Assembly: GCA_951812925.1 (NCBI GenBank)
Contig: OX638369.1
Location: 47,487,061 to 47,551,060 of the forward strand
Length of the DNA: 64,000 bases
Source: Calliopum simillimum
Taxonomy: Eukaryota; Arthropoda; Insecta; Diptera; Lauxaniidae
Direction of reading: 5' to 3'
Shown here one piece after another: positions 1 through 11,653 of the stretch. A model generated the notes under the pieces. It was not told the origin of the DNA and searched no databases. It was given only the letters and a program-made list of their open reading frames with translations. Made by a program: the position numbers and the translations under genes. How positions within the stretch are numbered: the stretch's first letter is position 1; each line of letters opens with the position of its first letter.

Positions 1-1189
1 AGCTGAATAAACTTTCAATTATATTTTTTTCTTTTTAAAATCTTATGCCTAACTATATAAATATCCACAAAATTTTAATATCAAATACTATTTTCACTTA
101 AGTTCAATGCACAAGCATCGATTAAATTTTCAAGGAAAAAAAAAAAAAAAATTTAGCTAAATCGATACCATCAATACTCGTGTATCTACCAGATGATCAT
201 GATAATGACTACAATTGAAACTTGTTATTAGTTGTCATTTACAACTTTGTGTATCCTCTACCGCTTAAATAATCGAACGCACAAAACATTAATTTAATCG
301 ATAATGACAACAACAAAAACAACTAAAATACTTGTTTATTAATATTTTTCTTTTAAATTACATATAACATTTTAAAGCATGTGCGAGTACATACAGCGTT
401 AAAACATAAAGATTTTAACTTTTGAACAGCAATGGTGCATTGTACTGACCGCAAAAAAAAAAAAAAAAAAAAATGTTTTCAAATGTTGCAGCGCTACTTT
501 CGCAAATTCAAGAAAAACTAAATGAATGAATTTTCTCGAGTAAGCAAGCAATAGTAGATTTACAGGTTTTGTTTTTGTTATTTTTTATTTTTTTTTCAAT
601 TTAGTAGATAAATTACAGCTATGTATCCATTCGAAGTGACAAAGATTACTTAAAATTATATTACATCGACGAGATGATGATGATGATCGTGATGATGACG
701 GTGCTACATTTGAATTTTTTTTTTGTAGACATTTACGATGTTTTTACATACTCGTATGTGTTACTGCTTTTGTCAGTTAAATTTCTAACTGTGTTAAAAT
801 TGTTGATTGAAACATTTCTTTCTAAAGTTTTTTTTCCTCTCCTGTAGTTACTGTGAATTAAACGAAAAACCGGAAGTGCATTTTCTTTGAAAAATGTTTA
901 TTGTTGACTTCCGCTCATTTTTAATCGTTGAAGTAGTGTGTTGAAAAAAGTTGGCTATGTACGTCATAACAAATTAAGTAAACTCTGTATGTGGTACCTT
1001 AGAAAGAGTAGAAAAAAGATAAAATTATTCACTTTGTTTCTTGTCTATGATTTTAAAATTTTTTTTTTATCTAGAGCTTTTTTTAAATGCTCATAGCTTC
1101 GCCAATAATCGGCCAAAAAGCATAATTTTTAAAGTTTTTGTTTTTAAACGAAATATTTGCAAAAAATATGCAAAAAGTTGGCAGGGGTG
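1..1189. other. AT-rich non-coding stretch
   Basis: No credible coding region. Poly-A runs lie near 137-151 and 453-472, and a short GAT-type trinucleotide run lies near 671-701. It is consistent with intronic DNA. Confidence 0.6.
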
Positions 1190-1800
1190 TCTCCAACACC
1201 TTTAAAGAGTTTTATTCCTATTAAAAAAAAAAAAAAAATTTATTGGAACAGTCGATAGGAAGAGCTTGAAGCAAAATGTTTTAAACTCTCAGGGGTTTCC
1301 CCGACCCTTTAGAGCTTTGGTCCCTACCTCTCCCTATCGAATGGTGCAATAAACCTTTTTTAAAAATGGGACCAAAACCGCTGAGACACCACTGACAGTT
1401 TAAAAAATTTTCTTCAACCTCTCCGACTCGTGCAACAAAATTTTTTTAAAAATGAAACAAAATCTCCTAAGAGCGGTTGTGGACAATTTTGTCAGTTTCC
1501 AAAATTTTTCTTTAACCTTTCCCTATCGGTTGGTGAAATAAAATTTAGTAACAAAATCAGCTCAAAACTCCTCCGAGAGGTCAGGGACGCCCGTATTAGT
1601 TTCCAAATTTTATTTATGACTTTTCATTGTATTCAGCTTTTGCTACGATCGTTTTCAGTAACAGTATCTTCCAACACGACAACAATATAAAGCAAAAGTC
1701 CAAAATTATAAAGGAATTGTGACAACACCACACTCCTAAGACCCTTGGTTACCCCCTCAGTCCCAAGATCGTAACCCTTCAGAGAAAGGACCATTTCTAT
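1190..1800. repeat. degenerate tandem repeat, unit roughly 100 bp
   Basis: A phrase like ACCTCTCCCTATCG followed by GGTGCAATAAA recurs in diverged form near 1326, 1415 and 1516, with a weaker trace near 1745. Between the phrases are repeated TTTTTTAAAAATG stretches. The units are too diverged to fix an exact period. A short open frame at 1430-1690 falls in the array and looks like chance. Confidence 0.4.
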
Positions 1801-3082
1801 TAAGAAGAATCTTAAACAGGTGTTTAGGGAATAATAGTGCGAAATATCCCCTGATATTACGAAAAAGCTGGTCGATTCAAGTTAATCCTAGAAGACTGAA
1901 TGTGGTATTTAAGACTGAAGGGAAACAAATCAAAAATTAATCTGTAATATAAAGCTAGTTTTTGTTACTATATTAATATCTGCTTTCTTTTTTTTTGACG
2001 CGTAAAATCTGGTAATTTTTTAATTTTGGTGAATTATTTCTGGTTGTGTTTCGGTTTTAGTTTATCTTTATGTTTAGTTCAACTCTCCATAAATGACTAC
2101 TGAGTTATGCATTATTACTTTTTATTTATAGTGAATTGCTTTGTTGCAATTAGATTTTAAAAATTTAAAAGCAAAGTGTTTACTTACTGTACGTAATCTG
2201 CAAATTTTAGTTTTTGATTTAACGATTTCAAAATGCCACAATAGTAAATGTATTTTGTTACGAAATGCAAAGGAAACAGTTTTGGATCTCATAAAGTCCC
2301 TTTTCTTGTTGAAGTCAAGTTTAAGGTGTTAATTTTTTTATAAATTTAGAATCATTTTGTTTGCTGAAATTTTCGAGGTCTCTTTGACATTTTGTAGTCG
2401 TTGCCAGCTCTATTTGGCTAATGAAATTTTTAATTAAAAGTTGAAAAAAGACGCTTTTGCTAAAATTAAAAGTTTATCTCCAAATGCGCCACTTTGTCAT
2501 ATTTTTTTCTCGATATTCTGTTTCCTTTTCGAGATAATATATTTTTCTTATTCTTTGTTGTTGATGTTGAAATAGAACACCTCGCATAAACGTGCGATGA
2601 TTTCTCTTTATTTAATGAGTCACCAAAAAAACAGCAAAGTTGTGTGTGATTACTCATTTTAAATTTTGCATGGGTACTTGGTGTAGGTTTATATGATATT
2701 TTTATGGATTTCGTCGCTAAGAATAATACAAATTACATATAAAATGAAAGTTATAATGAAATTGATGAAACTTTTATTTTTCTTGGCAACGTTAAATTAC
2801 TGTTACTTCGGTCTTGCTAAATTTTTTATAATCTACACCGATGATACCTCCTGATAGAATGAAGTATACAGGGACTGTCTATTAAGTTCGCGGAGTACCA
2901 TCCGTTCGATAGCAAAACTAAAACTTCGATTCTATTTTAATATTTCATTTTTCATAAGAACATAACCAACATTTAATTTTGAACTGTCAGTCTAATCTTT
3001 GTTTACAAGTCATTTAGAGTTGACATGTTAGTAGAAAGACCAGAATATCGATTGCTGCATAGTCAAAAATACATAAAAGTAT
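1801..3082. other. AT-rich non-coding stretch
   Basis: No recognisable gene or paired repeat. A GC-richer phrase near 2872 (GGGACTGTCTATTAAGTTCG) resembles one end of a DNA transposon, but no partner end was found. Confidence 0.45.
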
Positions 3083-3968
3083 GTAGAGTAGAACGGGGTA
3101 ATGTCGTGCACTGGCTGTTTTAGCCCAAAGAATTGAATGATTTACCAACTGCTCGTAAGGTAGGGACCTGCTGACCTACTGAGCTTATGCATATAATACT
3201 AGCAATTTTCACCAGTTCGTCTCTACAGAGTAACCTTTTTTGCAAAAAGTACGCTTTCGGGACGATAAAAGTGTTTTTTCATCGGTTCAGAAAAATAATT
3301 TTCCTTGCGGGAAAATATACCAGGTAAGTGTTTTCTGAAACGAAATATCCTGCCAAAGAAAAGAAGTATTTGATTTCCAAAAAAATTTTGGGCTTCACCG
3401 TGTTATCGAAGTTGACCTTTAAAACGACCATTGGGGTAATGTCGTGCACATTCACTTACACAAGCACAATTTCTCGCTACACAAATGTTGTTACACACGG
3501 ATGTAACCAATGAAATTATCTTTCGATCGGATGTTTACTCTTTGCATTCGCTTGAGATGTACGGCTTTACGAGCATGTCAAAGTTGAGTGCACGACATTG
3601 CCCCGTTCTACTCTACACAACATATTATGTACTTCACACTTGTATAATAATGAATAAATACATGATAATGCTAAATCTTCTCTAATAGAATCACTACCTA
3701 TCATTTCTTACACATTTTGGTACCTTTACAATGCTCGGAAAACAATGCACGACATTACCCCACAAATTTTGAGGGGGGTAATGTCGTGCACATTTTTTTT
3801 TCTTCACTTACACCAACACAATTTCTCGCTACACAAATGTTGTTACACATGGATGTAACCAACGAAATTATCTTTCGATCGGATGCTTACTCGTCGCATT
3901 CGCTTGAGATGTACGGTTTTACGAGCATGTCAAAGTTGAGTTCACGACATTGCCCCGTTCTACTCTAC
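3083..3968. mobile_element. TA-type TIR element, compound, tag GGGGTAATGTCGTGCAC
   Basis: The left end GTAGAGTAGAACGGGG at 3083 is mirrored by CCCCGTTCTACTCTAC at both 3601-3616 and 3953-3968, so the element has one left and two right ends. About 185-193 bp are duplicated directly (3433-3616 and 3776-3968). The tag GGGGTAATGTCGTGCAC lies beside each end and also at 3433, 3746 (inverted) and 3776, giving six copies. The two inner copies form a 45 bp palindrome (3746-3790). The outer ends can be read with TA target duplications. No transposase is recognisable, so it is non-autonomous, and a partial tandem duplication explains the compound layout. Confidence 0.75.
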
Positions 3969-5661
3969 TATAAATAATTCCCTAAAATAGAAACACATAA
4001 AAAGTATTAAAATGTCCTATATGTTATTTTGCATTTCTACAACGGTTTTCAAATTAAAACCCAAGTTTCAACTTGTACAGAAAAAAACTAACGAAGTCTA
4101 AGGAGAAAAATCGGTGTTTTAATCTTCAGGAACAAAGCAGCATGAGTCATATAATAAATATTTCGCTTGTTATCTTTCTGTAAATTTTGTCTTTTTGCCG
4201 GTGTATTTACGAAATTTTACCGCTTGTAAGCATTACTCTTGTATGGCTTGACTTACATATATTCGAGTTTGCTTTTCTTTTGTTTTTTATTGCAATTGCT
4301 ACCTCCTGCTTGCTTCATTTCAAAGCAAAAGCACTTAAAGGCTATAAACCCTGAATTCTCTTAAAACCCATGAGGTACACGCTTAAATATTTCACTTTGG
4401 AATTTTTCACAACGTAAGCTCAGCAACGGCAGATCACCAACCGACATCAACAAACTCCTTAACCAGTATGCCGTGCAGAACGTACGTTATTCATTCAAAG
4501 ACTCTGGCAACATAAAACCGAAAAGGTGACTAAGCCAACCAGGCAAACAGCTTGCAAGAAGTGTACGCCACCAGACAGACAGTAGATGAGTGAGCGAGTT
4601 AATTCAGCTAACGTTGCAGTATTGCTGCAACCCAAAAAGATTGCACGTCAACGAACACAGAAAAATAAAAGAAATCACAATAAATACAAAGAACAAAAGT
4701 CTTGAGCTCAACAACACTACCAAAAATGAATAAAGCCAGTGTAAGACGACTAAGAAGGAAACAACTACTAAAGCCATTATAACACTAAAAAGTTATTTTC
4801 TTTCAATTTTTATATTTGTCAGTTTATTAGGTAACAAAACATATTGAAAATGGATATGTTATCGGAGAAGTTAACATTTGCTTAAGTCCTTAAGACAATA
4901 GATTAATAAAACAATTTCAGAACGCCCCCACAATTCCTTGCAATATTTTAGATCTACAATGGCGGAATAATTGCCAACTGTAGTGGTTGTTTTATTCTCT
5001 ACTTCTATTCATTTACCAGTATAACACACTTGCTTAATTTAAAAACAATTTCCATACAATCATGAAAATTCAATCAGAGAACTAAAAAATTGTAATAACT
5101 TTTCATTTAAAAATAAAAAATACAAAATTAAAATAAACGAATTTAAATTTTAATAGTAAATAAAGAGATTTATTCTTTACATTTAGCGCCCAACATGTTT
5201 TAAATTGAAATTACTTTTATTTTATTTTAAAATGAAAATTCGTTAAAACAATTTTTGTAGTTTTCAGTTTAAGATTTTAAGTTCGAATGAAATAATATAA
5301 TTTTATTTTCTATATTTCTAAAATTAAATGTAAAAACATATTTGATAAATTTGTACAACTATTGTTGAGTTTAAATTAAACATGTGCTTTAAATTGGAAA
5401 TTTAGATTTTATTAAATCCAATTATGTTATAGTAATGTTCATTTTGCCAGAAAACATCTTCCCAATTACTTAACTAGAGTGATTTGGCATCAACAATCAC
5501 CTGATCTGTTAAACAAAGGATCGTTATTTCGCATTTTCTGTTGGTATTAGCATCTTTGTCATATAAAATATTATTTTTGTCAAATCTTTTAGTTTTGTTT
5601 TCAAGGCAGCGAGTAATTTTTCAATCCTTTTTTGTTATCACATTTCGTTATATCCCATTAC
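3969..5661. other. non-coding stretch
   Basis: Mostly very AT-rich and without recognised repeats, apart from a compositionally distinct block at 4400-4760 listed separately. Confidence 0.5.
4400..4760 (+). other. compositionally distinct block, possible UTR exon or conserved element
   Basis: This block is much richer in C and in CA/CAA words on the + strand than its surroundings, for example CAGCAACGGCAGATCACCAA near 4421. It has no long reading frame and no match to other repeats here. Fly 5' untranslated exons often have such CA-rich composition, but no convincing TATA box, initiator/DPE pair or 5' splice site was seen. The call is weak. It may be an unrecognised transposon fragment. Confidence 0.2.
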
Positions 5662-6383
5662 GTAGGGCACTGTTTATATTTCCAGAACTGGCAACACTAA
5701 TGTCAATAGCTAAAATCTTACAACACCATAATAAAGTTTGACATTTTTTAGCATAAACGTACTCACAACGTTTTTATGTACAAGTGCTATTTGTTTTGTT
5801 TACAGTGAGTTAAGAAAATTAATTTGGCCAAAAAATGGAAATTTTAAGAGAAGGTTTTCGTTGGATTATTTTTCACAAATTTCGACGTGAATTATCTCAA
5901 CAAGAATGTGTCGATGAACTCAGTTCTTTGTATGGCGATAAAGCACCATCAAAAACTACAGTATATGGCTGGTATAGTGAATTCAATCTTGGTCGCCGAC
6001 AAATGCCGTTAAGGTCGTCCAAAATTGTTTGTTGTGCCACAAAACATCGATACAGTGCATGAACTGATAATGCAAGATCGTCATGTGACATATTGTGAGA
6101 TAGAGGCATCCTTGCACATTAGTTCCACTTCAATACATTCGATTTTGCATGAACACTTAGTTGCAAAAAACGTTTGTTCTTGCTGGAAACCCCATAATTT
6201 ATCAATCTCTTAAATTATCAATTTCTTTAACTCACTATAAACAAAACAAATAGCACTTGTAGGTTAAAACGTTGTGAGTACGTTTATGCTAAAAAATTTC
6301 AAACTTTATTATGGTGTTCCCAGATTTTAGCTATTGACATTAGTGTTGTCAGTTCCCGAAATATAAATAGTGCCCCTCTAGGG
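5662..6383 (+). mobile_element. mariner deletion derivative with long inverted repeats, copy 1
   Basis: Inverted repeats of about 165 bp flank a short coding remnant: left 5662-5828, right 6218-6383 in reverse complement. Shared words include ATGTCAATAGCTAAAATCT near the outer end and ACGTACTCACAACGTTTT in the middle. Between them is only the DNA-binding half of a mariner-type transposase. The second copy at 9398-10100 has the same layout and the same internal junction, so the deletion arose before the two copies spread. The outermost bases are degraded and the TA duplication is not clean. Confidence 0.8.
5835..6213 (+). pseudogene. mariner transposase, N-terminal DNA-binding half only
   Basis: The start ATG at 5835 follows the left inverted repeat. 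The first frame gives about 54 residues of a mariner N-terminal helix-turn-helix domain, including SQQECVDELSSLYGD and KTTVYGWYSEFN. After a frameshift near 6010, the homology resumes in another frame as VPQNIDTVHELIMQDRHVTY and SSTSIHSILHEHL, the second helix-turn-helix, ending at a WKPHNL-like motif. A full mariner transposase is about 340-350 residues with a DD34D catalytic core. That core is wholly missing here because the sequence runs straight into the right inverted repeat. The fragment cannot be catalytic. Confidence 0.8.
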
Positions 6384-7508
6384 AAAAACATGAATACTAT
6401 ACATTCATCGAAAAGTTAGCTTGGTCCAATAAGTGCCACGCTTACACTTCATGATTAACACTTTAATAGAAATATAAGTTTCAAGTAAAGGACGTTTTTT
6501 TTTTTTAAATTACAGTACATGCACTAATTCTCCAATAGATGATCTTTTCTACCCATAATTTTCGTTGTAACTTAAATTTTTTTTATATGAAGTTAATCCA
6601 ATTAACTATTTATTTTTTTATTCTTTTCAGGTAAGTGTATAGAAAAAAAATCTTGAAAATATTTATTCATATCCGTAAGTACTTACTGTTATATATTAAA
6701 CATAAAACTACCCAACTGCTACGAAATCAAATTTAAGTATTGAAATTATGGGTTTGTCGAATAATTTATGAAGAAAACTATAATTTACTCGAAATCTTTA
6801 TTGATTCGAAAACTATACGTTTGGTGTACTTAAAGCGCCCATCTAATAAATAATAAATTTATTCAACAAAAAATTTGGAATTTTCGAAAACGTCGTCTTC
6901 GTAATCGTTTTTATAAATGTTTTCTATCTCCTTATCTTCTTTTAATATGTAATAGAAACTATCGAAAACCACTCAAATGGATGTCACAATCCCATTGTTA
7001 TTGGCGAAAACAACCTGGATTTTGCTTTGTTAATTACAATATTGGTGATACCTTAACCTTTTCTTAATTCAAATAAGCCCTTTTGCGAGTCAAAATAAAC
7101 CTTTTCCAAATTAAATTAAACATTTTCCAAGTTAAATTAACATGTAATTTTTCCAAACCTAAGTAAATATGTATTTTTTGAATCAAATTAAACTTTTTCC
7201 AAATCAAATTATACCTTTTCCAAATCGAAATGAAACTTTTCACGGCGGTCAAACACGATTTCTCGATATTTCAGCTTACAATATTTCTGAGAAAAATGAA
7301 GATATCGATACATATTCTATAGATGGATTCAAATTCAGCATCGCAAAATACTCCGATAATTACAATTTTTGTGAAACCTCTGACTCGGACTTAAAAGTTT
7401 AATGAAAAAAGAAAGAGAAAACTTTAAAAAGTGTTAGAAAGGCTTAAAAAAAACAAAAACCAAGTGCAAAATGTCAATACAAAAATATTCTCGAACCAAA
7501 AGTAAGTA
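6384..7508. other. non-coding stretch containing a recursive splice motif
   Basis: AT-rich, with no gene recognised. Between about 7050 and 7250 there is a loose run of CTTTTCCAAATCAAATTA-like phrases, a degenerate short repeat that produces chance open frames on both strands. The ratchet motif at 6602-6638 is listed separately. Confidence 0.5.
6602..6638 (+). promoter_or_regulatory. recursive splice site (ratchet point) 1
   Basis: A pyrimidine tract ending in TTCTTTTCAG is joined directly to GTAAGTGT, with the junction at 6630/6631. A branch-like TTAAC lies about 24 bases upstream of the AG. The 3' splice site and a consensus 5' splice site therefore share one junction with no exon between them, which is the form of the recursive sites known in long Drosophila introns. 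It points to a + strand transcript. The motif shares GTAAGTGT with the two other sites in the window. Confidence 0.75.
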
Positions 7509-8458
7509 CAGTCGACGTCCAATAATACGAATTATATAATGTCAGCCCTATTCGTAAAATCGAAAAATTCGTATTATCGCAACGAAATTTTGGTCCTTTT
7601 TTCTTCTATATTGAGACATATCGTCGGTTTAGAGACAAAATCCACTAACCCGAATATTTGTTTTGAGAGAAAAACATCAGTTTACGAAAAAATTTTATGA
7701 AAAATAAGAAATTTATGAATTTTTTTTCTGAGTAATATGATATGGAAACGGAAAACACAATAAGGGTGTATCTTAAAACGTGTTAAAGCCTCGAAAGCTC
7801 GTAAAACTGACAAAGTTCGTATAAATTTTGGCAACTATTGCAAGTTTACGTGATTTTCGAGGCATTTGCACATTTTAAAGAATGTTTTGATGAAAACAAA
7901 AAAATATTTGATGGACAAAGTATGGAAATTGAGCTAAACATACTACACTGTTAATCTCAATTTCCAAAAAAATATTTAATGAGTTTTGCCACTAAAAGAA
8001 GAAATTTAAAGTAAAACACGCCAATTGTACCAGCTAAAAAAGCATGATTAGACCGATTTGGCAAAAATGTGGTATTGTTGTATTACCGATGCGCGAGGAT
8101 TTTGCTCTGGTTTTTCTTGTCAATAAAAAGGGTCGCGAAATTGATTTTGGTGGTTTTTGTAAATTTGTAAGAAAGACTACTTTTCAAAAACTCGAACTTT
8201 TTTTTTCAAATTTAACGAAAAAAAGCATTTTAAAACGTTCTAAAAATTCTGAAAAATTTCCCACGTATTCTTTCATGCATTCTAAGCATTTAATCCTTAG
8301 CAAAAGAGCAAAGCCTACTAAGAAAAAATTCTCATTCGTATTATCGAACCGTAAAATTTACCGCTGTTCGTATTATAGAATCACGTGTGGAAGAAATATT
8401 GCATTCGTATCATTGGACATTCGTAATACGGAGCATTCGTATTACTGGACGTCGACTG
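7509..8458. mobile_element. pogo-like TA-flanked DNA element, 950 bp
   Basis: Terminal inverted repeats of at least 24 bp differ at one position. They start CAGTCGACGTCCAATAAT at 7509 and end in its complement at 8458. Both sides carry TA (7507-7508 and 8459-8460), as expected for Tc1/mariner/pogo insertion. Subterminal copies of ATTCGTATTA occur on both sides. An open frame at 8044-8490 (148 residues) crosses the right end and shows no transposase motif, so I treat it as chance. Pogo/Tigger placement rests on the CAGT...ACTG termini and is tentative. Confidence 0.8.
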
Positions 8459-9397
8459 TAAAAGGAAAAAATTTGCTAACGCCTTTGTAGTGCGCCCACA
8501 TTTGGGACAAGAAGGCGTTATTTGAATGCATAAGAAACCACTGCTCGTAAATAAATACTAAAGTTCATTGAATTTATATTAAATGAAGAATAAGCGGGTA
8601 TGTCGAGACCTACAAAATATTTCTTGTTATGTCTTGGCTGCCATTCACTTTCTTTACTTTACTGCTGCTGCTGCAGCACTGCATTCTACAACTTTGACAG
8701 CGTTTACTAAGCTGCTGTTGTGTGGCTGTTGCTCTCAAAAAGTCAGGAGCCAAACCACACAGAAGAAGATAAGATTAAGAAAAAGGGCAACTTTTCTACT
8801 TCAACCGACAAGCCGACAGACACCTCTTTCGTTGGTGTTTCTTCTTTCTTACTTAGTGCTCCCATTATTAGACTTTTGGTTTGAAGTGATTTTTCTGTTA
8901 TTTTCGTAGTTTTTCTTTGATTTTTTCTTTTTCTTTTGTTGTGTTGATTTTATTGTTGTTGCTATGGTTGTTACAGTTTACTATGTAACGTACAATGTAC
9001 GTATGTACATACAAAGAAGCCATGAGCTTCCTTAGCACAATTAAATCACCACTCCCCTTTGAAAAAGCCTCAGGGCAACATATTTAGTGCTTAAAGTTTA
9101 TGAGATACAAGATAGTTGATCTTAGTTGTTTTTTACGAGTACATCATGGATTCTATCTTCAATTTCGTTGTTTTTTTAGTTTTTAATTTTTATCTCGATA
9201 CTATGCTTTACTGCTATCTAAGGGTATAAGTTTGAACAGAGAACAGTGGAGCAATTACATTGATAGAAATTCGTATTCGTATTTTAAATTTCAATATTTC
9301 CTGTTGAGTGTCGAGGTATAAAAAATTCATTCCTGAGATAAACAGAACTGTAGCAATACCTTGAAGAATTATACTTTTTCCAAGAAAAATTATACGA
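8459..9397. other. non-coding stretch with a CTG-rich block
   Basis: At 8620-8900 the DNA is less AT-rich and has a short CTG/CAG run near 8662-8679. It holds a 108-residue open frame (8583-8909, + strand) with hydrophobic ends and no family I recognise. There is no support for translation. The block could be conserved non-coding DNA. The rest is AT-rich. Confidence 0.4.
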
Positions 9398-10100
9398 TAG
9401 GTACTATTTATATTTCGGGAAATGGCAACACTAATGTCAATAGCTAAAATCTGGCAACACCATAATATTTTTAGCATAAACGTACGCACAACGTTTTGAT
9501 GTACAAGTGTTATTTGTTCTGTTTACAGTGAGTTAAGAAAATCAATTTGGCCGAAAAAAGAAAATTTCAAGAGAAGGTTTTCGTTGGATTATTTTTTACA
9601 ACTTTCGAAACAAGAATGTTTCATCGAAACATTGTATGGCGATAAAGCACCATCAAAAACCACAGTATATCGCTGGTATAGTGAATTCAATCGTGGTCAT
9701 AGTTCGGTCGTCGACGAATTCCGTGAAGGTAGTCCAAAATCGGTTGTTGTGCCACAAAACATCGATGCAGTGCATGAACTGATAATGCAAGATGTGACAT
9801 ATTGTGAGATAGAGGCATCCTTTCTCATTAGTTCCACTTCAATACATTTGATTTTGCATGAGCACTTAGTTGTAAAAAAATTTGTTTTCGTTGGATACCC
9901 CATAATTTATCAATCGCTCAAAAAAAGACTCTCCAAATTGATTTTCTTAACTCACTGTAAACAAAACAAATAGCACTTGCACATCAAAACGTTGTGAGTA
10001 CGCTTATGCTAAAAAATGTCAAACTTTATTATGGTATTGCCAGATTTTAGCTATTGACATTAGCGTTGCCAGTTCCCGAAATATAAATCGTACTCTACGT
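9398..10100 (+). mobile_element. mariner deletion derivative with long inverted repeats, copy 2
   Basis: Same structure as the element at 5662-6383. The left repeat is about 9398-9560 and the right about 9939-10100 in reverse complement, with shared words such as ATGTCAATAGCTAAAATCTGG. The internal segment again ends shortly after the second helix-turn-helix, at the same point as copy 1. The two copies are about 3.7 kb apart in the same orientation. Confidence 0.8.
9551..9950 (+). pseudogene. mariner transposase, N-terminal half, copy 2
   Basis: This is the homologue of the coding remnant in copy 1. The expected ATG is changed near 9556, and a frameshift follows the first few codons. The frame from 9584 then reads through KTTVYRWYSEFNRG, VVPQNIDAVHELIMQD and SSTSIHLILHEHL, covering both helix-turn-helix units in one frame. 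The catalytic domain is absent, as in copy 1. There are small deletions relative to copy 1. It has no plausible activity. Confidence 0.75.
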
Positions 10101-11649
10101 ACCTACTTTTTCATAGAAAAATCAATCAAGTACTACATTTGTATCCTAGGAATCATGAAAACAAACAGTTGCTTGAATTTCGAACGTAACCTAGCCTTCT
10201 TAAATAAATATTTTCTATCATATTTTCTAAATGATGTAATAAATTAATTGACGAAAGAACATCGATGATGAATCTGAACCAGCACAAGGGTCGAAAAAAT
10301 TTAAGGACCCACCCTATGGGTACCTTTGACTCCGTTAATATTAAAAAAAAAATATGCATTTTAAAGTTATAGAAATCGACTGGAAATAAACGAAGATGAA
10401 TCTTTTGTTATTGTATACAATTACTGATTATAAATTATTAAATTCAGCCATTCGGTCTGATTATGGTTATGATAATGACTATCGTTATCACTTAATGATG
10501 ATTTCTTATTAAAAGTCAAGTAATTTATTTTACTTTTTTTATTTTTGTACTAAGCAAAACAAATGTTTTTTATTTCTGTTTCGAGGGAGTTTTAATTGCT
10601 TTAAAGCTTAAAATTGATTAGTTATAACTAAAGATTTGTCAAATTCTATAGTAAAATGTCCCTTGAGTCACAAGGGAATGCCCCATATATCAATTTAAAG
10701 TTCAAAAGTTCTTATAAAAACCCCAAATAGAATTATTTCTTCCGCTTCTAAAACATTTCGCTCCATTGTGTTGGCATGGGACGAAAAAAGACCACAACTA
10801 ACGACCCGTTAAACAGAGGTTAAGTCATAAAAGTTTCGCTTTGTGTGGTGTTAAATACATACATACATACAAATACAAATATATTTAATTTTTAATGTGC
10901 ATACATACATACACACTCTGTATTTTCTATATGTTTGTGTGCCTTATTTTCTAAACTACTAACTTATCTTAACGGGAATATAACTATAGCTTTTTGTTTC
11001 TATCTCCTTTTGTTTTGGTTGTCTTTTTCTTTTGTGTGCCATTAAAACTTAGGCAAAATGTTACTCTGACTGACCTTTATAGTATGTACTCGTACTATAA
11101 AAGCACATTTTAAAATTAGGACATAATTTGTTGTTTTTTTCTTTCTCTTTTACCTACAGAGGTTATGGCTTCAAAGTAATAAAAACATTTTTTTAACTGC
11201 ACCATGTAGTGTAATAATTTTTGTTTATGTGTGGCACTTTATGTATATCACTTCAATCTGAGCAATATTGTTAAAGTCATATTTAAATTATAACAGCATA
11301 TTTAAAAGTCCATAAAAAACCCTGAAAAAATTAAACTTCTGACATGACATAGAAGTATGAAAATAACACAGTGCAAGAAATTGAGGGGAAACCAATATGA
11401 TTACGAATCTGGCAACCGTCACGTCTTAGATCCGAGTTATTTTTGATTTAAAGTGCAGAAAACGCTATTTCAGACAATGGCTTACATCTAGGAAATAGTG
11501 TAGTTCACTCTTGTCAGTGCCATTGAAAGCCTTCCTTTTTAAACAATAATTTTAACTTTTCTAATTGGATAATGAATTTCCGAGATATCATACGTTGAAG
11601 TAATGGTATCACAAAGCTCTGTAATGGACTACATTAAATTTGCATACCT
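10101..11649. other. non-coding stretch
   Basis: AT-rich. It has ACAT/ACATACAT microsatellite runs near 10856-10915 and a poor duplicate of another repeat at 11370-11560 (listed). No gene was recognised. Confidence 0.5.
11370..11560 (+). repeat. dispersed repeat, partner at 55030-55200
   Basis: The segment around 11480-11530, with GAAATAGTGTAGTTCACTCT, matches the segment near 55105-55140 with scattered differences in the same orientation. The flanking phrase ending in CCGAGTTATT is also shared. No end structure was identified. Confidence 0.5.
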
Positions 11650-11653
11650 TTAA

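Noticed and set aside
2872..2920. Terminal end of a DNA transposon (GGGACTGTCTATTAAG)
   Set aside because: It looks like an element end, but no complementary partner was found in the window.
3312..3331. CAGGTAAGTG as a fourth recursive splice site
   Set aside because: It follows GAAAATATAC, with no pyrimidine tract or branch word, and lies inside a TA-type transposon. The match to GTAAGT is chance.
10850..10920. CRISPR-like regular repeats
   Set aside because: It is an ACAT microsatellite. There are no spacers, and the host is a eukaryote.
11125..11175. TTTTTTTCTTTCTCTTTTACCTACAG as a 3' splice site opening an exon
   Set aside because: The tract is good, but the sequence after the AG (AGGTTATGGC) is not a 5' splice site, no open frame follows, and no downstream 5' splice site was found. 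A cryptic site is likely.
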